Below, in pieces: positions 51,259 through 60,639 of a DNA stretch of 64,000 nucleotides (position 1 is the stretch's first letter; every line of letters begins with the position of its first letter). The stretch spans positions 1 through 64,000 of the forward strand of contig NZ_JAQBOF010000036.1 of assembly GCF_028288185.1 (NCBI RefSeq), in the 5' to 3' direction. The notes under the pieces are model-generated. The model did no database searches, was not told the DNA's origin, and saw only the letters and a list, made by a program, of their open reading frames with translations. This stretch comes from Mucilaginibacter sp. (GTDB taxonomy: Bacteria > Bacteroidota > Bacteroidia > Sphingobacteriales > Sphingobacteriaceae). The position numbers and the translations under genes were made by a program.

Positions 51259-51678
51259 ATGTTGCAAATAGAGCAAATCCGCCCCGAACTTACCTGGCGC
51301 TTACGCCAGCGGGTATTATACCCCGATTCCAAATTATACGAAATGGAAATGGAGGAGGATAATCATGGCTATCACTTTGGCGCGTTTCAAAATAATGAGT
51401 TGGTAGCAGTGGTTTCGTTATTTCAAAACGGTACAGATTTTCAGTTTAGAAAATTCGCGGTAGATGCGCCGGTGCAAAACATGGGTATCGGCAAAATGCT
51501 ATTAAACTATATTATGGACTTTGCCATCACAGAAGGCGCAGATAGAATATGGTGCAATGCCAGGGTTACGGCCATAGGTTTTTACCTGCGGTATGGTTTT
51601 GAACGAACGGGCACTTTATTTAGCAAAGGTGGATTTGATTACGAGATAATGGAGAAAAAGCTTTTAACTAAAAGCTGA
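51259..51678 (+). CDS. GNAT family N-acetyltransferase
   Basis: A 139-residue acetyltransferase of the GNAT fold. The acetyl-CoA loop VQNMGIGKMLLNYIMDFAI lies after the strand FQFRKFAVDAP, and the C-terminal part has FYLRYGFERTGTLFSKGG. The substrate is unknown. I chose the ATG at 51259 (MLQIEQIRPELTW) over an upstream TTG. It is monocistronic between a dispersed hairpin and the M42 peptidase gene. Confidence 0.87.
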   Translation: MLQIEQIRPELTWRLRQRVLYPDSKLYEMEMEEDNHGYHFGAFQNNELVAVVSLFQNGTDFQFRKFAVDAPVQNMGIGKMLLNYIMDFAITEGADRIWCNARVTAIGFYLRYGFERTGTLFSKGGFDYEIMEKKLLTKS

Positions 51679-51753
51679 AAGACTAAAGCTGGTAGGTTTT
51701 ATGCTAATTAAAAAAAGCTTTTCGCTTTGTGCTTTAAGCTTTAAGCTAAATAT

Positions 51754-51761
51754 TATATTTG
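51754..51761 (+). promoter_or_regulatory. -7 box of the M42 peptidase gene
   Basis: TATATTTG fits TAnnTTTG exactly. A TTTG at 51726-51729 is upstream with a longer than usual spacing. Transcription would start near 51766, giving about 30 bases of leader to the ATG at 51795, and this excludes the earlier TTG at 51759. Confidence 0.6.
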
Positions 51762-51794
51762 CAACGGCCGGTTAAAAGGGCCAAAATCAACGCT

Positions 51795-52910
51795 ATGTCT
51801 AAAAAAAAATCAGATAAAAAAGAGCACGTTACGGTAGTAACCGATAAGTCACTTTCGTTTCTTGAAAAATATATTAATAATGCCTCACCTACGGGTTTCG
51901 AGTGGAAGGGCCAGGAGCTATGGCTGGATTACATAAAGCCTTATGTTGATGATCATTATGTTGACAATTACGGCACCGCGGTAGCTATCATTAACCCAAA
52001 AGCCGAGTATAAAGTGGTTATTGAAGCTCACGCTGATGAGATATCATGGTTTGTAAATTACATCACCAGCGATGGTTTGATCTATGTTATCCGTAATGGC
52101 GGCTCTGATCACCAAATAGCGCCGTCAAAACGTGTTAATATCCATACTGATAAGGGTATAGTTAAAGCTGTTTTTGGCTGGCCGGCTATCCACACCCGCC
52201 TAGGCGGCGAGAAGGAAGAAGCTCCGTCACTTAAAAACATCTTTTTAGATTGCGGTTGTACCTCAAAAGACGAAGTGGAAAAACTAGGTATCCACGTAGG
52301 TTGTGTTATTACTTATGAGGATGAGTTTATGATATTGAACGACCGCTACTATGTTGGCCGTGCGCTGGATAACCGCGTTGGTGGTTTTATGATAGCCGAG
52401 GTTGCCCGTTTGTTGAAAGAGAACAAAAAGAAATTGCCTTTTGGCCTATACATCGTAAATGCCGTACAGGAAGAAATTGGCCTGCGTGGTGCCGAAATGA
52501 TAGCACATCGCATTAAACCAAATGTGGCTATTGTTACCGATGTTACCCATGATACGCAAACGCCCATGATTAGTAAAATTACCCAGGGCGACCTGGCTTG
52601 CGGCCGTGGACCGGTAGTATCATACGCCCCTGCTGTGCAAAATAATCTAAACAAGTTGTTAATGGATACTGCCGAAAAAGCAGACATACCTTTCCAGCGC
52701 CAGGCATCGTCACGGTCTACAGGTACAGATACCGATGCTTTTGCTTACTCTAACGATGGGGTACCATCGGCATTGATATCATTGTGTCTGCGTTATATGC
52801 ATACCACGGTTGAGATGGTGCATAAAGAAGATTGTGATAATGTTATCCGTTTGATTTACGAATCATTATTAAACATCAAAGCCGGGCAAGACTTCAGGTA
52901 TATTAAATAA
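51795..52910 (+). CDS. M42 family metallopeptidase (aminopeptidase or endoglucanase-like)
   Basis: The 371-residue protein is a dinuclear zinc peptidase of family M42. Metal ligands are in EAHADEISWFV, then NRVGGFMIAEV and VQEEIGLRGAEMI, then DVTHDTQTP, with a late YMHTTVEMVHKED histidine. Members are tetrahedral or monomeric aminopeptidases; exact preference is not visible. The start at 51795 (MSKKKSDKKEH) is set by the promoter position. It is followed after 57 bases by a nucleotidyltransferase gene. Confidence 0.93.
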   Translation: MSKKKSDKKEHVTVVTDKSLSFLEKYINNASPTGFEWKGQELWLDYIKPYVDDHYVDNYGTAVAIINPKAEYKVVIEAHADEISWFVNYITSDGLIYVIRNGGSDHQIAPSKRVNIHTDKGIVKAVFGWPAIHTRLGGEKEEAPSLKNIFLDCGCTSKDEVEKLGIHVGCVITYEDEFMILNDRYYVGRALDNRVGGFMIAEVARLLKENKKKLPFGLYIVNAVQEEIGLRGAEMIAHRIKPNVAIVTDVTHDTQTPMISKITQGDLACGRGPVVSYAPAVQNNLNKLLMDTAEKADIPFQRQASSRSTGTDTDAFAYSNDGVPSALISLCLRYMHTTVEMVHKEDCDNVIRLIYESLLNIKAGQDFRYIK

Positions 52911-52967
52911 ACATTTTATTACTTTTAACGTTGACATATGGGGTTATTTACCCTTGCACTTACTATG

Positions 52968-53867
52968 AAACCTACATTATTAATATTGGCCGCAGGGATG
53001 GCCAGCCGTTACGGCAGCATGAAACAAATTGATGGCTTCGGCCCGCATGGCGAAACCATTATTGATTATTCTATCCATGACGCTATAAGAGCGGGATTTG
53101 GTAAAGTAAGCTTTATTATTCGCGAAGAATATGTTGAACCGTTTAAAGCCATTTTTGAGCCTAAGTTAGCAGGCAAGATAGAAACAGATTACGTTTTTCA
53201 AAACTTTGATCTGAAGCCTTTCGGTATAGATAAAACTATTGAACGTGCTAAACCATGGGGGACAGCCCACGCCGTATTAGCGGCACGTAACCAAATCAAC
53301 GAGCCTTTTTGCGTTATTAATGCGGATGATTATTATGGTTACGATGCTTTCGAAAAAATGGCTAAGTTTTTAACTACCGAAGCGGATGACACACATTATG
53401 CATTGATCGGTTACCAGATAGACAGAACTTTGTCTGATTATGGTTCAGTATCGCGCGGTGTATGCGAGGTTAATACCGAAGGTAACATGACCGAAGTTAA
53501 CGAGCGTACCGAAGTTTACTTTACAGACGGTGGCAAAGTTGCCTACAAAGATGGAACCGGTGAGCATCCACTACCGAATGATACCCGTGTATCTATGAAC
53601 TTTTGGGGCTTTACTCCGGCAGTTTTCGAACAAAGCGAACCAATGTTCCGCGAGTTTGTTGAAGCGAATGAAGCGAATCCAAAGGCAGAATTTTTCATTC
53701 CGTTAGTTGCTGATAAATTGATAAAAAGCGGCGTAGCATCATTTAAAGTTATTCCAACCGCGTCAAAATGGTTTGGCGTTACTTATAAAGAGGATAAGCC
53801 TATTGTACAAAAATCAATTTCAGAATTGATAGAGAATGGTATATATCCGGCCAATCTTTGGAGTTAA
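52968..53867 (+). CDS. Nucleotidyltransferase family protein
   Basis: The 299-residue protein is a sugar-phosphate nucleotidyltransferase-like enzyme. The glycine-rich nucleotide loop LILAAGMASRYGSMKQID at the N-terminus, the INADDYYGYDAFEKM metal site and the C-terminal VTYKEDKP are visible. Substrate is unknown; family members couple NTP to sugar phosphates, and no sugar pathway gene is adjacent. The start at 52968 (MKPTLLILAAG) was chosen over an upstream in-frame ATG at 52938, since the family starts near the loop. It converges with dapA on an exceptionally long terminator. Confidence 0.88.
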   Translation, partial: KPTLLILAAGMASRYGSMKQIDGFGPHGETIIDYSIHDAIRAGFGKVSFIIREEYVEPFKAIFEPKLAGKIETDYVFQNFDLKPFGIDKTIERAKPWGTAHAVLAARNQINEPFCVINADDYYGYDAFEKMAKFLTTEADDTHYALIGYQIDRTLSDYGSVSRGVCEVNTEGNMTEVNERTEVYFTDGGKVAYKDGTGEHPLPNDTRVSMNFWGFTPAVFEQSEPMFREFVEANEANPKAEFFIPLVADKLIKSGVASFKVIPTASKWFGVTYKEDKPIVQKSISELIENGIYPANLWS

Positions 53868-53870
53868 TAA

Positions 53871-53930
53871 GCAATTTTTTAAAACATAAAATCCCGCTTA
53901 ATGGCGGGATTTTATGTTTTAAAAAATTGC
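53871..53930. terminator. Perfect 27 bp stem bidirectional terminator
   Basis: The arm at 53871-53897 (GCAATTTTTTAAAACATAAA and then ATCCCGC) is perfectly complementary to 53904-53930 across a 6-base loop TTAATG. T runs lie at both sides. It fills the gap between the nucleotidyltransferase stop (3 bases before) and the dapA stop (13 bases after). Confidence 0.93.
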
Positions 53931-53943
53931 CAAATAGGTATGA

Positions 53944-54819
53944 TTAAAATTTCTGAATTTCTTTGATGATCTTATCAGCAGTATAATCACTAACTGCTAC
54001 CAGTGGTAAGCGTACTTTGTCGCCGCATATACCTAATTGCTTTAGCGCTGTTTTTACACCCGCAGGGCTGCCTTCAACAAAGCAAAGGCGGGTTATGTCT
54101 ACCAAATCATAATGTCCTTTTTGCGCGCCTTTAAAGTCATAGTTTAAGCAACGGCGTATCATATCAGATGTTTGGCGCGGTAACGCGTTGCCAACTACAG
54201 ATATAACACCTACGGCACCCAATGCTATCATAGGTAAACTAATAGGGTCATCGCCTGATATCATCAGGAAATCAGCTGGCTTATCGCGCATGATCTGGTT
54301 GATCTGGTCGAAATTGCCTGATGCTTCTTTTATACCGACAATGTTTTTAAAATCTTTAGCCAGCCTTACGGTTGTCTCGGCGCTTACGTTGCTGCCGGTA
54401 CGGCTGGGTACGTTATATAAAATAATAGGTAGTTTAGCATTTTCGGCAATGGCTTTATAATGCTGGTAAATGCCTTCCTGAGTAGGCTTGTTATATTGCG
54501 GGCTTGCAGATAGTATCGCGTCATATCCCGCTATATCAAACGCTTTTACCTGTTCAACAACTTCGGCGGTGTTATTGCCGGCAATGCCTGCTACTAAATT
54601 TATACGGCCATTTACAACCCCGGCAGTAAACGTTAAAACCTTCTTCTTCTCATCCGCGCTTAATGTGGCGCTTTCGCCGGTTGTACCTAATGACACGATG
54701 TACTCTACACCGCCATCAATTAAATAATTGATGAGTTTTTTAAGCCCGTCATAATCCACTTGCCCGTCTGCAAGAAAAGGAGTAACTATCGCTATCCCCG
54801 TTCCGTAAAATTTGTTCAT
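53944..54819 (-). CDS. dapA: 4-hydroxy-tetrahydrodipicolinate synthase
   Basis: DapA condenses pyruvate and aspartate semialdehyde in lysine and meso-diaminopimelate synthesis, cytoplasmic. The 291 residues form a TIM barrel with the Schiff-base lysine in FKNIVGIKEASGNFDQ, the tyrosine motif IILYNVPSRTGSNVS and the phosphate-like GTTGESATLSADEK loop. It supports the meso-diaminopimelate cell wall indicated by MurE. Start and length fit the family. Confidence 0.97.
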   Translation of the reverse strand: MNKFYGTGIAIVTPFLADGQVDYDGLKKLINYLIDGGVEYIVSLGTTGESATLSADEKKKVLTFTAGVVNGRINLVAGIAGNNTAEVVEQVKAFDIAGYDAILSASPQYNKPTQEGIYQHYKAIAENAKLPIILYNVPSRTGSNVSAETTVRLAKDFKNIVGIKEASGNFDQINQIMRDKPADFLMISGDDPISLPMIALGAVGVISVVGNALPRQTSDMIRRCLNYDFKGAQKGHYDLVDITRLCFVEGSPAGVKTALKQLGICGDKVRLPLVAVSDYTADKIIKEIQKF

Positions 54820-54881
54820 GTTAAATACTAAAGGGCGCTAAGATAATAAATTTTGATTAGAGGCTTTTAGCACTTTCGTCA

Positions 54882-54930
54882 TAATATCGAATTTTGAATT
54901 TTGAATGTCGAATTTCGAAGTTCGATATTA
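54882..54930 (-). terminator. Palindrome after the DUF5686 gene
   Basis: TAATATCGAA (54882-54891) pairs with TTCGATATTA (54921-54930) around TCGAATTTT-type direct repeats, directly beside the DUF5686 stop. It is AT-rich; termination is possible but it may be a dispersed repeat. Confidence 0.45.
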
Positions 54931-54931
54931 T

Positions 54932-57376
54932 TTAGAACCCAATCCCCAGCCTTATGGCCGAATGCACATTATTACCGCTATTATACGATTGCCCGTAAAG
55001 CAATTTTAGGTTAAGATACCTAATACCAACACCTACCTCATAGTAATTTTTAAGTTCGGGCGAGCTCAAGTAGTTTACGTGAAAAATTTCCTGTAGTTTA
55101 AGTTTCCTCAGCAAGGGTATCTTGTTGGCAATAAAGCCCGAAAAATTGTGTTCAAAATGGCCCTCAATATACTCGGTATGGGTGCTGTAGGTATAATAGT
55201 TAAGCAATAAAAAACTGTTGATACCGCTTCGGTAAAAAAGGCCTTCGTTACCTTTAAACTGGTTGTAATCTGTAAAAAATAGACTGTTTGAATTGATAAA
55301 CTTACCCGCACCAATGTAAAATGATGTACGGCCGTAAAGGCCCATAGGGATGTCTGTTTTCATAATATCAGCAGATATCTTATCGTAATCTACATCCGAC
55401 CCTAATACGTTTTTAATGCCCTTAGTATAGTTTACATCAATTGTAGGATACTTTGATGGTAAATAACGCCTGCCGTTAGGGTAAGTTTCATAACGGTTAC
55501 TAAAATCATAACTGGCATGGAATGCTATTTTAAATGCCTGGTTTTGCGGAAATAAGGGTACATCAGCAGTAGGTATTAACGGATTATTAGAGGAGTAATC
55601 CAAGTCATTATTAGAAAAACTATAGGTCGATGTATTTGGCAGCCAATTGCGATTAGCATACTCAACCGCGGCGCTGGCTCTTAATCCGCCTGATATGCGG
55701 CCCGATAACGATGCCGATACAAACTGCTTCTGATAGAGCTTTTGATAGTTCTGCCCCGCAAATAAACTATGAACGGTGTTTGATAGCGTGGTGATAGGCT
55801 GCAGGTTATTCATATCCAATACCTCCGACCCTGCATTAAAACCAAACTGAATTTTGTTAATAGGGGCAATAATATTAATATCGCCACTAAAAATATGGTT
55901 AGAAAAACCGTACCCTGCATTGGCCGCAAACCTAAAGAAACGGTTGTTTACCGTATCAATCATTTTGGTAAACGCGGCCTTATAGTAAAAAGCAAAACCC
56001 TGCACCGTGTTAAAGAAAATATCACCTAATACCGGATCGAAATGATAGTACTCTTTTTTATAACGGTCCCTTAAATCAATACCGCCAAGCACCAGCGTAA
56101 TAGGTTTAAATTTATTATTAACCTTATCAACCGAATCAATATAAGTTTTCGATTCACGCTTAGCGGCCAGTACTTCTTTCTTTTTATAATCTGTCTTTTC
56201 CTCGGCGGTTAGCGGTATGGGGCGTTCCTGGTCCCAATAGGTACTGTCTTTTTTGTTGATGCCTTTGGTAATGCGCAGCACCTCGTTAAAGTCCTTTTTA
56301 TTAAAGGTAGGGACAAGGTCGTAGTTTTTGTAGACCGATATAAAATATCCGCCAAACTTAAAGCCAAATATTCCTCCCACAAAATCAAAGCTGATGGTTG
56401 ATGTCATCCAGGCTTTGTTATTAACCGGCACAAACTGTTGGTTAATTTTTATGGTATCAACAATATTAATATTGGCTTTTTTGGTGATGTATAAGTTAAC
56501 GCCAACCAAGCGCCAGCTATCATCCTGTATATAAATATAGCCTTCGAAACAAGGATCGTGCGCGCGGCGGGGGATAACCTTTATTTTGTTAACGGTTTTG
56601 CCATTCTCGACAGTCTCGCCAATCCAACGGTAGTTATAGTAAAAAAAGGCATTGTCGGCTATGGGCGATATTAAGGGTCTTAAACTAACCCGACCCCAAT
56701 CCTCATAATTTTCATAAAAATTTACCCGCATATCGGTAGCGCGGTTAAAGCTAAACGCCCGGTTGCTGCCCGATACTTTTGACGATATCATTTCCTCATG
56801 CACATTGCCGGGGTACATATAACTATACTTAGATTCGGACTCTGACAGGTATATTATACCCCTGCGGTTGGAGTCGAGGCCCAGTTGTTTCCCTATATCA
56901 TCTATATTGCGGCCCAGAAACTTTTTAGGCGCGTCAAGTAGTTTTTGTAAGCCTTTTATGTAAACATCTGCGGTATACGCCTTTACTTCATTAAGATAAG
57001 TTTTGCGTTTTTTTATCGCTTTGCGAATGATGGCATAAGCCGGATCCTTACCGCCAACGTTAACGGCCTGTAACTGGTAGGTTTCAATGCTTAGTGTTAT
57101 ATTAACGGTTTTGTTTTGTTGCAGATCAACCGTGCGGCTTTCCTGCTTATAGCCTACCGCTTTGTATTGGATAACATACTGACCGGGTTTTAAATAAAGG
57201 CCATATTCGCCCTCGCTATTGGCCGATGCACCCTGGGTAGTGTTCTGAATGTAAACACTGGCAAAAGGCACAGCATTACCGGCATCATCAGTAATCTTAC
57301 CACTTACCTTAAATTGTTGAGCAAATATTTTAGTCGTTATTAATAAAAATAAAAAACAAATTAAGGTTGGCCGCAT
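54932..57376 (-). CDS. DUF5686 outer membrane protein with carboxypeptidase-regulatory-like domain
   Basis: The 814-residue protein has a signal peptide (MRPTLICFLFLLITTKIFAQ), a carboxypeptidase-regulatory-like beta-sandwich (about 22-105, FKVSGKITDDAGNAVPFASV) and a DUF5686 region with an outer-membrane beta-barrel C-terminus ending YNSGNNVHSAIRLGIGF. DUF5686 proteins are widespread in Bacteroidota with unknown function. The gene is monocistronic. No SusD-like partner is present. Confidence 0.88.
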   Translation of the reverse strand: MRPTLICFLFLLITTKIFAQQFKVSGKITDDAGNAVPFASVYIQNTTQGASANSEGEYGLYLKPGQYVIQYKAVGYKQESRTVDLQQNKTVNITLSIETYQLQAVNVGGKDPAYAIIRKAIKKRKTYLNEVKAYTADVYIKGLQKLLDAPKKFLGRNIDDIGKQLGLDSNRRGIIYLSESESKYSYMYPGNVHEEMISSKVSGSNRAFSFNRATDMRVNFYENYEDWGRVSLRPLISPIADNAFFYYNYRWIGETVENGKTVNKIKVIPRRAHDPCFEGYIYIQDDSWRLVGVNLYITKKANINIVDTIKINQQFVPVNNKAWMTSTISFDFVGGIFGFKFGGYFISVYKNYDLVPTFNKKDFNEVLRITKGINKKDSTYWDQERPIPLTAEEKTDYKKKEVLAAKRESKTYIDSVDKVNNKFKPITLVLGGIDLRDRYKKEYYHFDPVLGDIFFNTVQGFAFYYKAAFTKMIDTVNNRFFRFAANAGYGFSNHIFSGDINIIAPINKIQFGFNAGSEVLDMNNLQPITTLSNTVHSLFAGQNYQKLYQKQFVSASLSGRISGGLRASAAVEYANRNWLPNTSTYSFSNNDLDYSSNNPLIPTADVPLFPQNQAFKIAFHASYDFSNRYETYPNGRRYLPSKYPTIDVNYTKGIKNVLGSDVDYDKISADIMKTDIPMGLYGRTSFYIGAGKFINSNSLFFTDYNQFKGNEGLFYRSGINSFLLLNYYTYSTHTEYIEGHFEHNFSGFIANKIPLLRKLKLQEIFHVNYLSSPELKNYYEVGVGIRYLNLKLLYGQSYNSGNNVHSAIRLGIGF

Positions 57377-57464
57377 GCAGAAGATAAGTTTATGCGAAGA
57401 TGCATTTATTTGTTAAAAGGTTACATGCGGTAGGTGTTAATTATTGTTAATTCTATTCCCACGC

Positions 57465-57564
57465 CGTCATTGCTGTAAGCGTAGCGTGGCAATCTCTGCA
57501 CGATAGGTAAATCGTTAACCTGGCGTATAGAGATTGCCACACTCGTTCCTCGTTCGCAATGACG
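57465..57564. repeat. Dispersed two-stem repeat between ligA and the DUF5686 gene
   Basis: Arms CGTCATTGC (57465-57473) and GCAATGACG (57556-57564) enclose GTGGCAATCTCT (57486-57497) and AGAGATTGCCAC (57529-57540). The combination of GCAATGACG and AGATTGCCAC is a repeat type found widely in this phylum. Confidence 0.7.
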
Positions 57565-57584
57565 TGTCGGAGAGAAGAGCGAGG

Positions 57585-59594
57585 CTACCCAATCATCTCC
57601 ATCAATTCCTCATCACTAATAATAGGGATGTTAAGCTTTTGTGCTTTCTCTAGTTTAGCGGGGCCCATGTTATCGCCTGCTACCAGATAATTTAGCTTGG
57701 CCGATATGCTGCTTAATATCTTACCCCCGTTTTGTTCTATGATGTCTTTTAACTCATCTCTTGACCGCTCAAAAGTACCTGATATGATAAAGGTTTTGCC
57801 TGATAATGCTTCGCTGGCTAATACAACTTCTTTCTGCTCGCTTACAAATTGTAGGCCGGCAGCTTTTAGTTTTTCTATTTCTTCACGATGTTTTTCGTTG
57901 CCGAAATATTCTATAAGGCTATGGGCAATGCGTTCACCAATTTCTTCAGCGACAATTAACTCATCTAATGTGGCGGCAACCAGGTTGTCAATGTTTTTAA
58001 AATGATGGGTTAGCTTTTTAGCAACGGTTTCGCCAATGTAGCGGATGCCTAAACCAAACAGCACTTTCTCGAAAGGCATTTGTTTTGACTTTTCAATGCC
58101 ATCCAGCATGTTGTTAATGGATTTTTCGCCGAAACGGCCCATCAACTTTAGCTCATCGGCATGCTCATATAGTGTGTATAAATCGCTTATATGCCTGATG
58201 AATCCTTTTTGGTAAAGTGTTTCTATGGTTTCATCGCCCAAGCCATCAATATTCATGGCTTTGCGGCCTATAAAGTGTTGCATCTTGCCGGTGATCTGTG
58301 GCGGGCAACCTTCGTCATTAGGGCAATAAAACGCAGCTTCGCCTTCCTGGCGCTTTAATGGGGTGCCGCAAGCAGGGCATTGGGTTATATAATCAATAGT
58401 AGCTGCCGATGGGTTGCGTTTCTCCAGGTTCACCTCGATGATCTTCGGGATAATCTCGCCGCCTTTTTCAACAAACACCCAATCGCCTTCGTGCAGGTCA
58501 AGTCGCAGCATTTCGTTAGCGTTATGTAGGGTAGCACGTTTTACGGTAGTACCTGCAAGTAGTACAGGTTTTAAATTAGCAACCGGGGTTACGGCACCCG
58601 TACGGCCTACCTGGTAGGTAACGGCCAACAACTCGGTTTGTACCTGCTCTGCTTTAAATTTATAGGATATGGCCCAACGAGGCGATTTGGCGGTAAAGCC
58701 CAACTCTTGCTGTTGGCCATAGCTGTTTACTTTAATTACTATGCCATCAATATCATAACTTAAACCGAAACGCTTTTTATCCCACTCGGCAATAAAGGCC
58801 AGTACACCCTCTATATCGCTGCAAAGGCGGCTATGCTCATTAACATGAAAGCCCCAATTTTTAATGGCTTCCAGGCTTTCCCAATGGGTTTTAAATAAGG
58901 TGCGTTCTGTATATAATCCGTATAAAAAGCAATCTAAGGGGCGCTTAGCAACCTCGCCCGAGTCTTGCAGCTTTATAGTGCCTGATGCAAAATTGCGCGG
59001 GTTAGCGTATGGCGGTTCGCCGTTCTCTACACGTTCTTCGTTTAGCCGTTCAAAGGCTTTAAGGTGCATAAAAACCTCGCCGCGTATCTCAAACTCTTCC
59101 GGATAACCGCCGCCTTTTAATTGCTTGGGGATGCTTTGTATGGTGCGTACGTTGGTGGTCACTTCATCGCCTTGTGTACCATCGCCACGGGTAACGGCGC
59201 GGGCCAATTTGCCATGTTCATAAGTCAGGCTCATGGACAGGCCATCAAACTTTAGCTCGCACACATACTCAAAATTATCGCCTATGGCCTTGCGTATGCG
59301 TTGGTCAAAATCCAGCAGGTCCTGCTCATTATAGGTATTACCTAACGATAGCATGGGCCAGCGATGCTTAACCGTTTTAAACTCCTTGGTAATAAAACCG
59401 CCTACCTTTTGCGTGGGCGAGTCAGCATCCAGAAACTCCGGGAACTGTTTTTCGAGCGCTGCAAGGGCCTCTAGTTTTTTATCAAATTCAAAATCAGATA
59501 TAGCGGGCATAGCCAGTACATAGTAATTATAGCTGTGCTGTTTTAGCTCTTCCGATAGGGTTTCTATTTGTTTTTTTGCTTCTGCCGATGACAT
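57585..59594 (-). CDS. ligA: NAD-dependent DNA ligase LigA
   Basis: LigA seals nicks in DNA replication and repair using NAD. The 669-residue protein has an Ia domain, the adenylated lysine in CELKFDGLSMSLTYEHG near residue 116, an OB-fold, the zinc-finger cysteines CPACGTPLKRQEGEAAFYCP followed by NDEGC (about 405-435), HhH repeats and a C-terminal BRCT domain (about 590-669, SGKTFIISGTFERSRDELKD). Length and order match the family. It is monocistronic, with a TATCTTCG -7-like box just upstream of the ATG on the minus strand. Confidence 0.98.
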   Translation of the reverse strand: MSSAEAKKQIETLSEELKQHSYNYYVLAMPAISDFEFDKKLEALAALEKQFPEFLDADSPTQKVGGFITKEFKTVKHRWPMLSLGNTYNEQDLLDFDQRIRKAIGDNFEYVCELKFDGLSMSLTYEHGKLARAVTRGDGTQGDEVTTNVRTIQSIPKQLKGGGYPEEFEIRGEVFMHLKAFERLNEERVENGEPPYANPRNFASGTIKLQDSGEVAKRPLDCFLYGLYTERTLFKTHWESLEAIKNWGFHVNEHSRLCSDIEGVLAFIAEWDKKRFGLSYDIDGIVIKVNSYGQQQELGFTAKSPRWAISYKFKAEQVQTELLAVTYQVGRTGAVTPVANLKPVLLAGTTVKRATLHNANEMLRLDLHEGDWVFVEKGGEIIPKIIEVNLEKRNPSAATIDYITQCPACGTPLKRQEGEAAFYCPNDEGCPPQITGKMQHFIGRKAMNIDGLGDETIETLYQKGFIRHISDLYTLYEHADELKLMGRFGEKSINNMLDGIEKSKQMPFEKVLFGLGIRYIGETVAKKLTHHFKNIDNLVAATLDELIVAEEIGERIAHSLIEYFGNEKHREEIEKLKAAGLQFVSEQKEVVLASEALSGKTFIISGTFERSRDELKDIIEQNGGKILSSISAKLNYLVAGDNMGPAKLEKAQKLNIPIISDEELMEMIG

Positions 59595-59642
59595 GCAACG
59601 AAGATAATAAATTACTTGCGCACGTTTTTTAGGAATAAAAAA

Positions 59643-59672
59643 ATTAAACTTTTTTGTTCCAGGGCTGTCTTT
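59643..59672 (+). promoter_or_regulatory. ECF-like promoter pattern of the first YXWGXW gene
   Basis: ATTAAACTTTTTT (59643-59655) and CTGTCTTT (59665-59672) are spaced exactly as in the second gene's upstream region (ATTAAAC at 60259, CTATCTTT at 60281; 22 bases in both). The AAAC/GTCT pair resembles ECF sigma -35/-10 elements. The factor is unknown. Confidence 0.45.
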
Positions 59673-59697
59673 ACATTAATAATTAACAAATACCATT

Positions 59698-60003
59698 ATG
59701 AAAACATTAAGGAGAATTTTATTTGCATCAGCAGCCTTAGTACTGTTTGCTACTGCCGAAAGCAGTGCCCAGGTTTATGTGAGAACCCGTATGGTGCATC
59801 ACCGTACTGTAACAACCACCCGCCCAGCACAACCATCGCCAGACCATGTTTGGGTTGAAGGCGAATGGACCCCAAGAGGCCGTACTTATGTTGAAAACCA
59901 AGGCCGTTGGGAACGCGCACCACGCCCGCATGCCGTATGGACAGCAGGCCATTGGGACCGCCGCCCACGAGGTTATGTTTGGGTATCAGGCCGCTGGAAT
60001 TAA
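59698..60003 (+). CDS. YXWGXW repeat secreted protein (first copy)
   Basis: The 101-residue protein has a signal peptide (MKTLRRILFASAALVLFATA, cleaved near AQ) and three tryptophan-rich repeats: VWVEGEW, VWTAGHW and VWVSGRW. This matches the YXWGXW repeat family, whose members are small secreted or outer-membrane proteins of unknown function. It is similar to the next gene, and both have related promoter and terminator sequences, so they are tandem duplicates. Confidence 0.85.
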   Translation: MKTLRRILFASAALVLFATAESSAQVYVRTRMVHHRTVTTTRPAQPSPDHVWVEGEWTPRGRTYVENQGRWERAPRPHAVWTAGHWDRRPRGYVWVSGRWN

Positions 60004-60018
60004 TATCATTTAATTTTG

Positions 60019-60073
60019 AAGTGTCCGTCCGTGACTGGGGCCTTAGGCTTAGGTACAGGCGGACACTTTTTTA
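60019..60073 (+). terminator. Terminator after first YXWGXW gene
   Basis: AAGTGTCCG (60019-60027) pairs with CGGACACTT (60060-60068) and runs into Ts. The GTGTCCGTC core is shared with the terminator of the second copy. Confidence 0.8.
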
Positions 60074-60258
60074 TGTGCGGATGTGCATATATGCAGATGG
60101 TATTCATAGCCGTGCCTGATTGTGTGATTCCCTCCTAGCGGAGCAACTTTTAATGATTTCAATAGGCTTGAAATATGCGGTCATGCTGCTGACGTGTTCT
60201 CGATTGTGCAACACTTTCATTTTAATAAAGAAACGTATTAAATTTTTTGGAGAGAAGG

Positions 60259-60288
60259 ATTAAACTTTTTTACTTTGAGCCTATCTTT
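60259..60288 (+). promoter_or_regulatory. ECF-like promoter pattern of the second YXWGXW gene
   Basis: ATTAAACTTTTTT and CTATCTTT occur with the same 22-base offset as before the first copy. The leader to the ATG at 60321 is about 33 bases. Confidence 0.45.
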
Positions 60289-60320
60289 GATTTACATTTA
60301 TACAGCCCTATTATTAAATT

Positions 60321-60620
60321 ATGAAAAAGCTAAAAATAATTTTAATTGCAGCTACCGCGTTAACGTTATTTGCAACTAACAGCAATGCGCAGGTAGTAGT
60401 AAAGAAACGATTGGTTGATCGCTATTCATTGTCTTATCGCCCGCCCCGCCCATCGGACAAGTATTTTTGGGTTGAGAGTGAATGGGTGCCGCAAGGAAAG
60501 TCTTATGTTGAAGTGCCGGCACATTGGGCCATCGCCCCGCATCCGCACGCGTTATGGGTGCCAGGCGAATGGAGACCCCATAAAGGTGGCTATGTTTGGT
60601 TACCTGGTATGTGGAGATAG
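60321..60620 (+). CDS. YXWGXW repeat secreted protein (second copy)
   Basis: A 99-residue paralogue of the preceding gene, with a signal peptide (MKKLKIILIAATALTLFATN) and repeats FWVESEW, LWVPGEW and VWLPGMW. It is more diverged in the middle (VVKKRLVDRYSLSYRPPRPS). Function is unknown. It is followed by a terminator with a GTGTCCGTC arm like that of the first copy. Confidence 0.85.
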   Translation: MKKLKIILIAATALTLFATNSNAQVVVKKRLVDRYSLSYRPPRPSDKYFWVESEWVPQGKSYVEVPAHWAIAPHPHALWVPGEWRPHKGGYVWLPGMWR

Positions 60621-60639
60621 TTTAACCTAATTTATGGAA

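Larger units (their letters stand above)
60004..60320. other. Intergenic region between the two YXWGXW genes
   Basis: It contains the terminator of the first gene (60019-60073), a fragment of the CGATTCCCTCC hairpin repeat near 60121, and the ECF-like pattern of the second gene (60259-60288). I see no gene in the rest. Confidence 0.6.

Noticed and set aside
51759..51794. Longer M42 peptidase start at TTG 51759
   Set aside because: It lies inside the TATATTTG -7 box, so it would not be transcribed.
59737..59968. Two minus-strand frames opposite the first YXWGXW gene
   Set aside because: They are shadows of a tryptophan-rich plus-strand gene with clear signal peptide and repeats.
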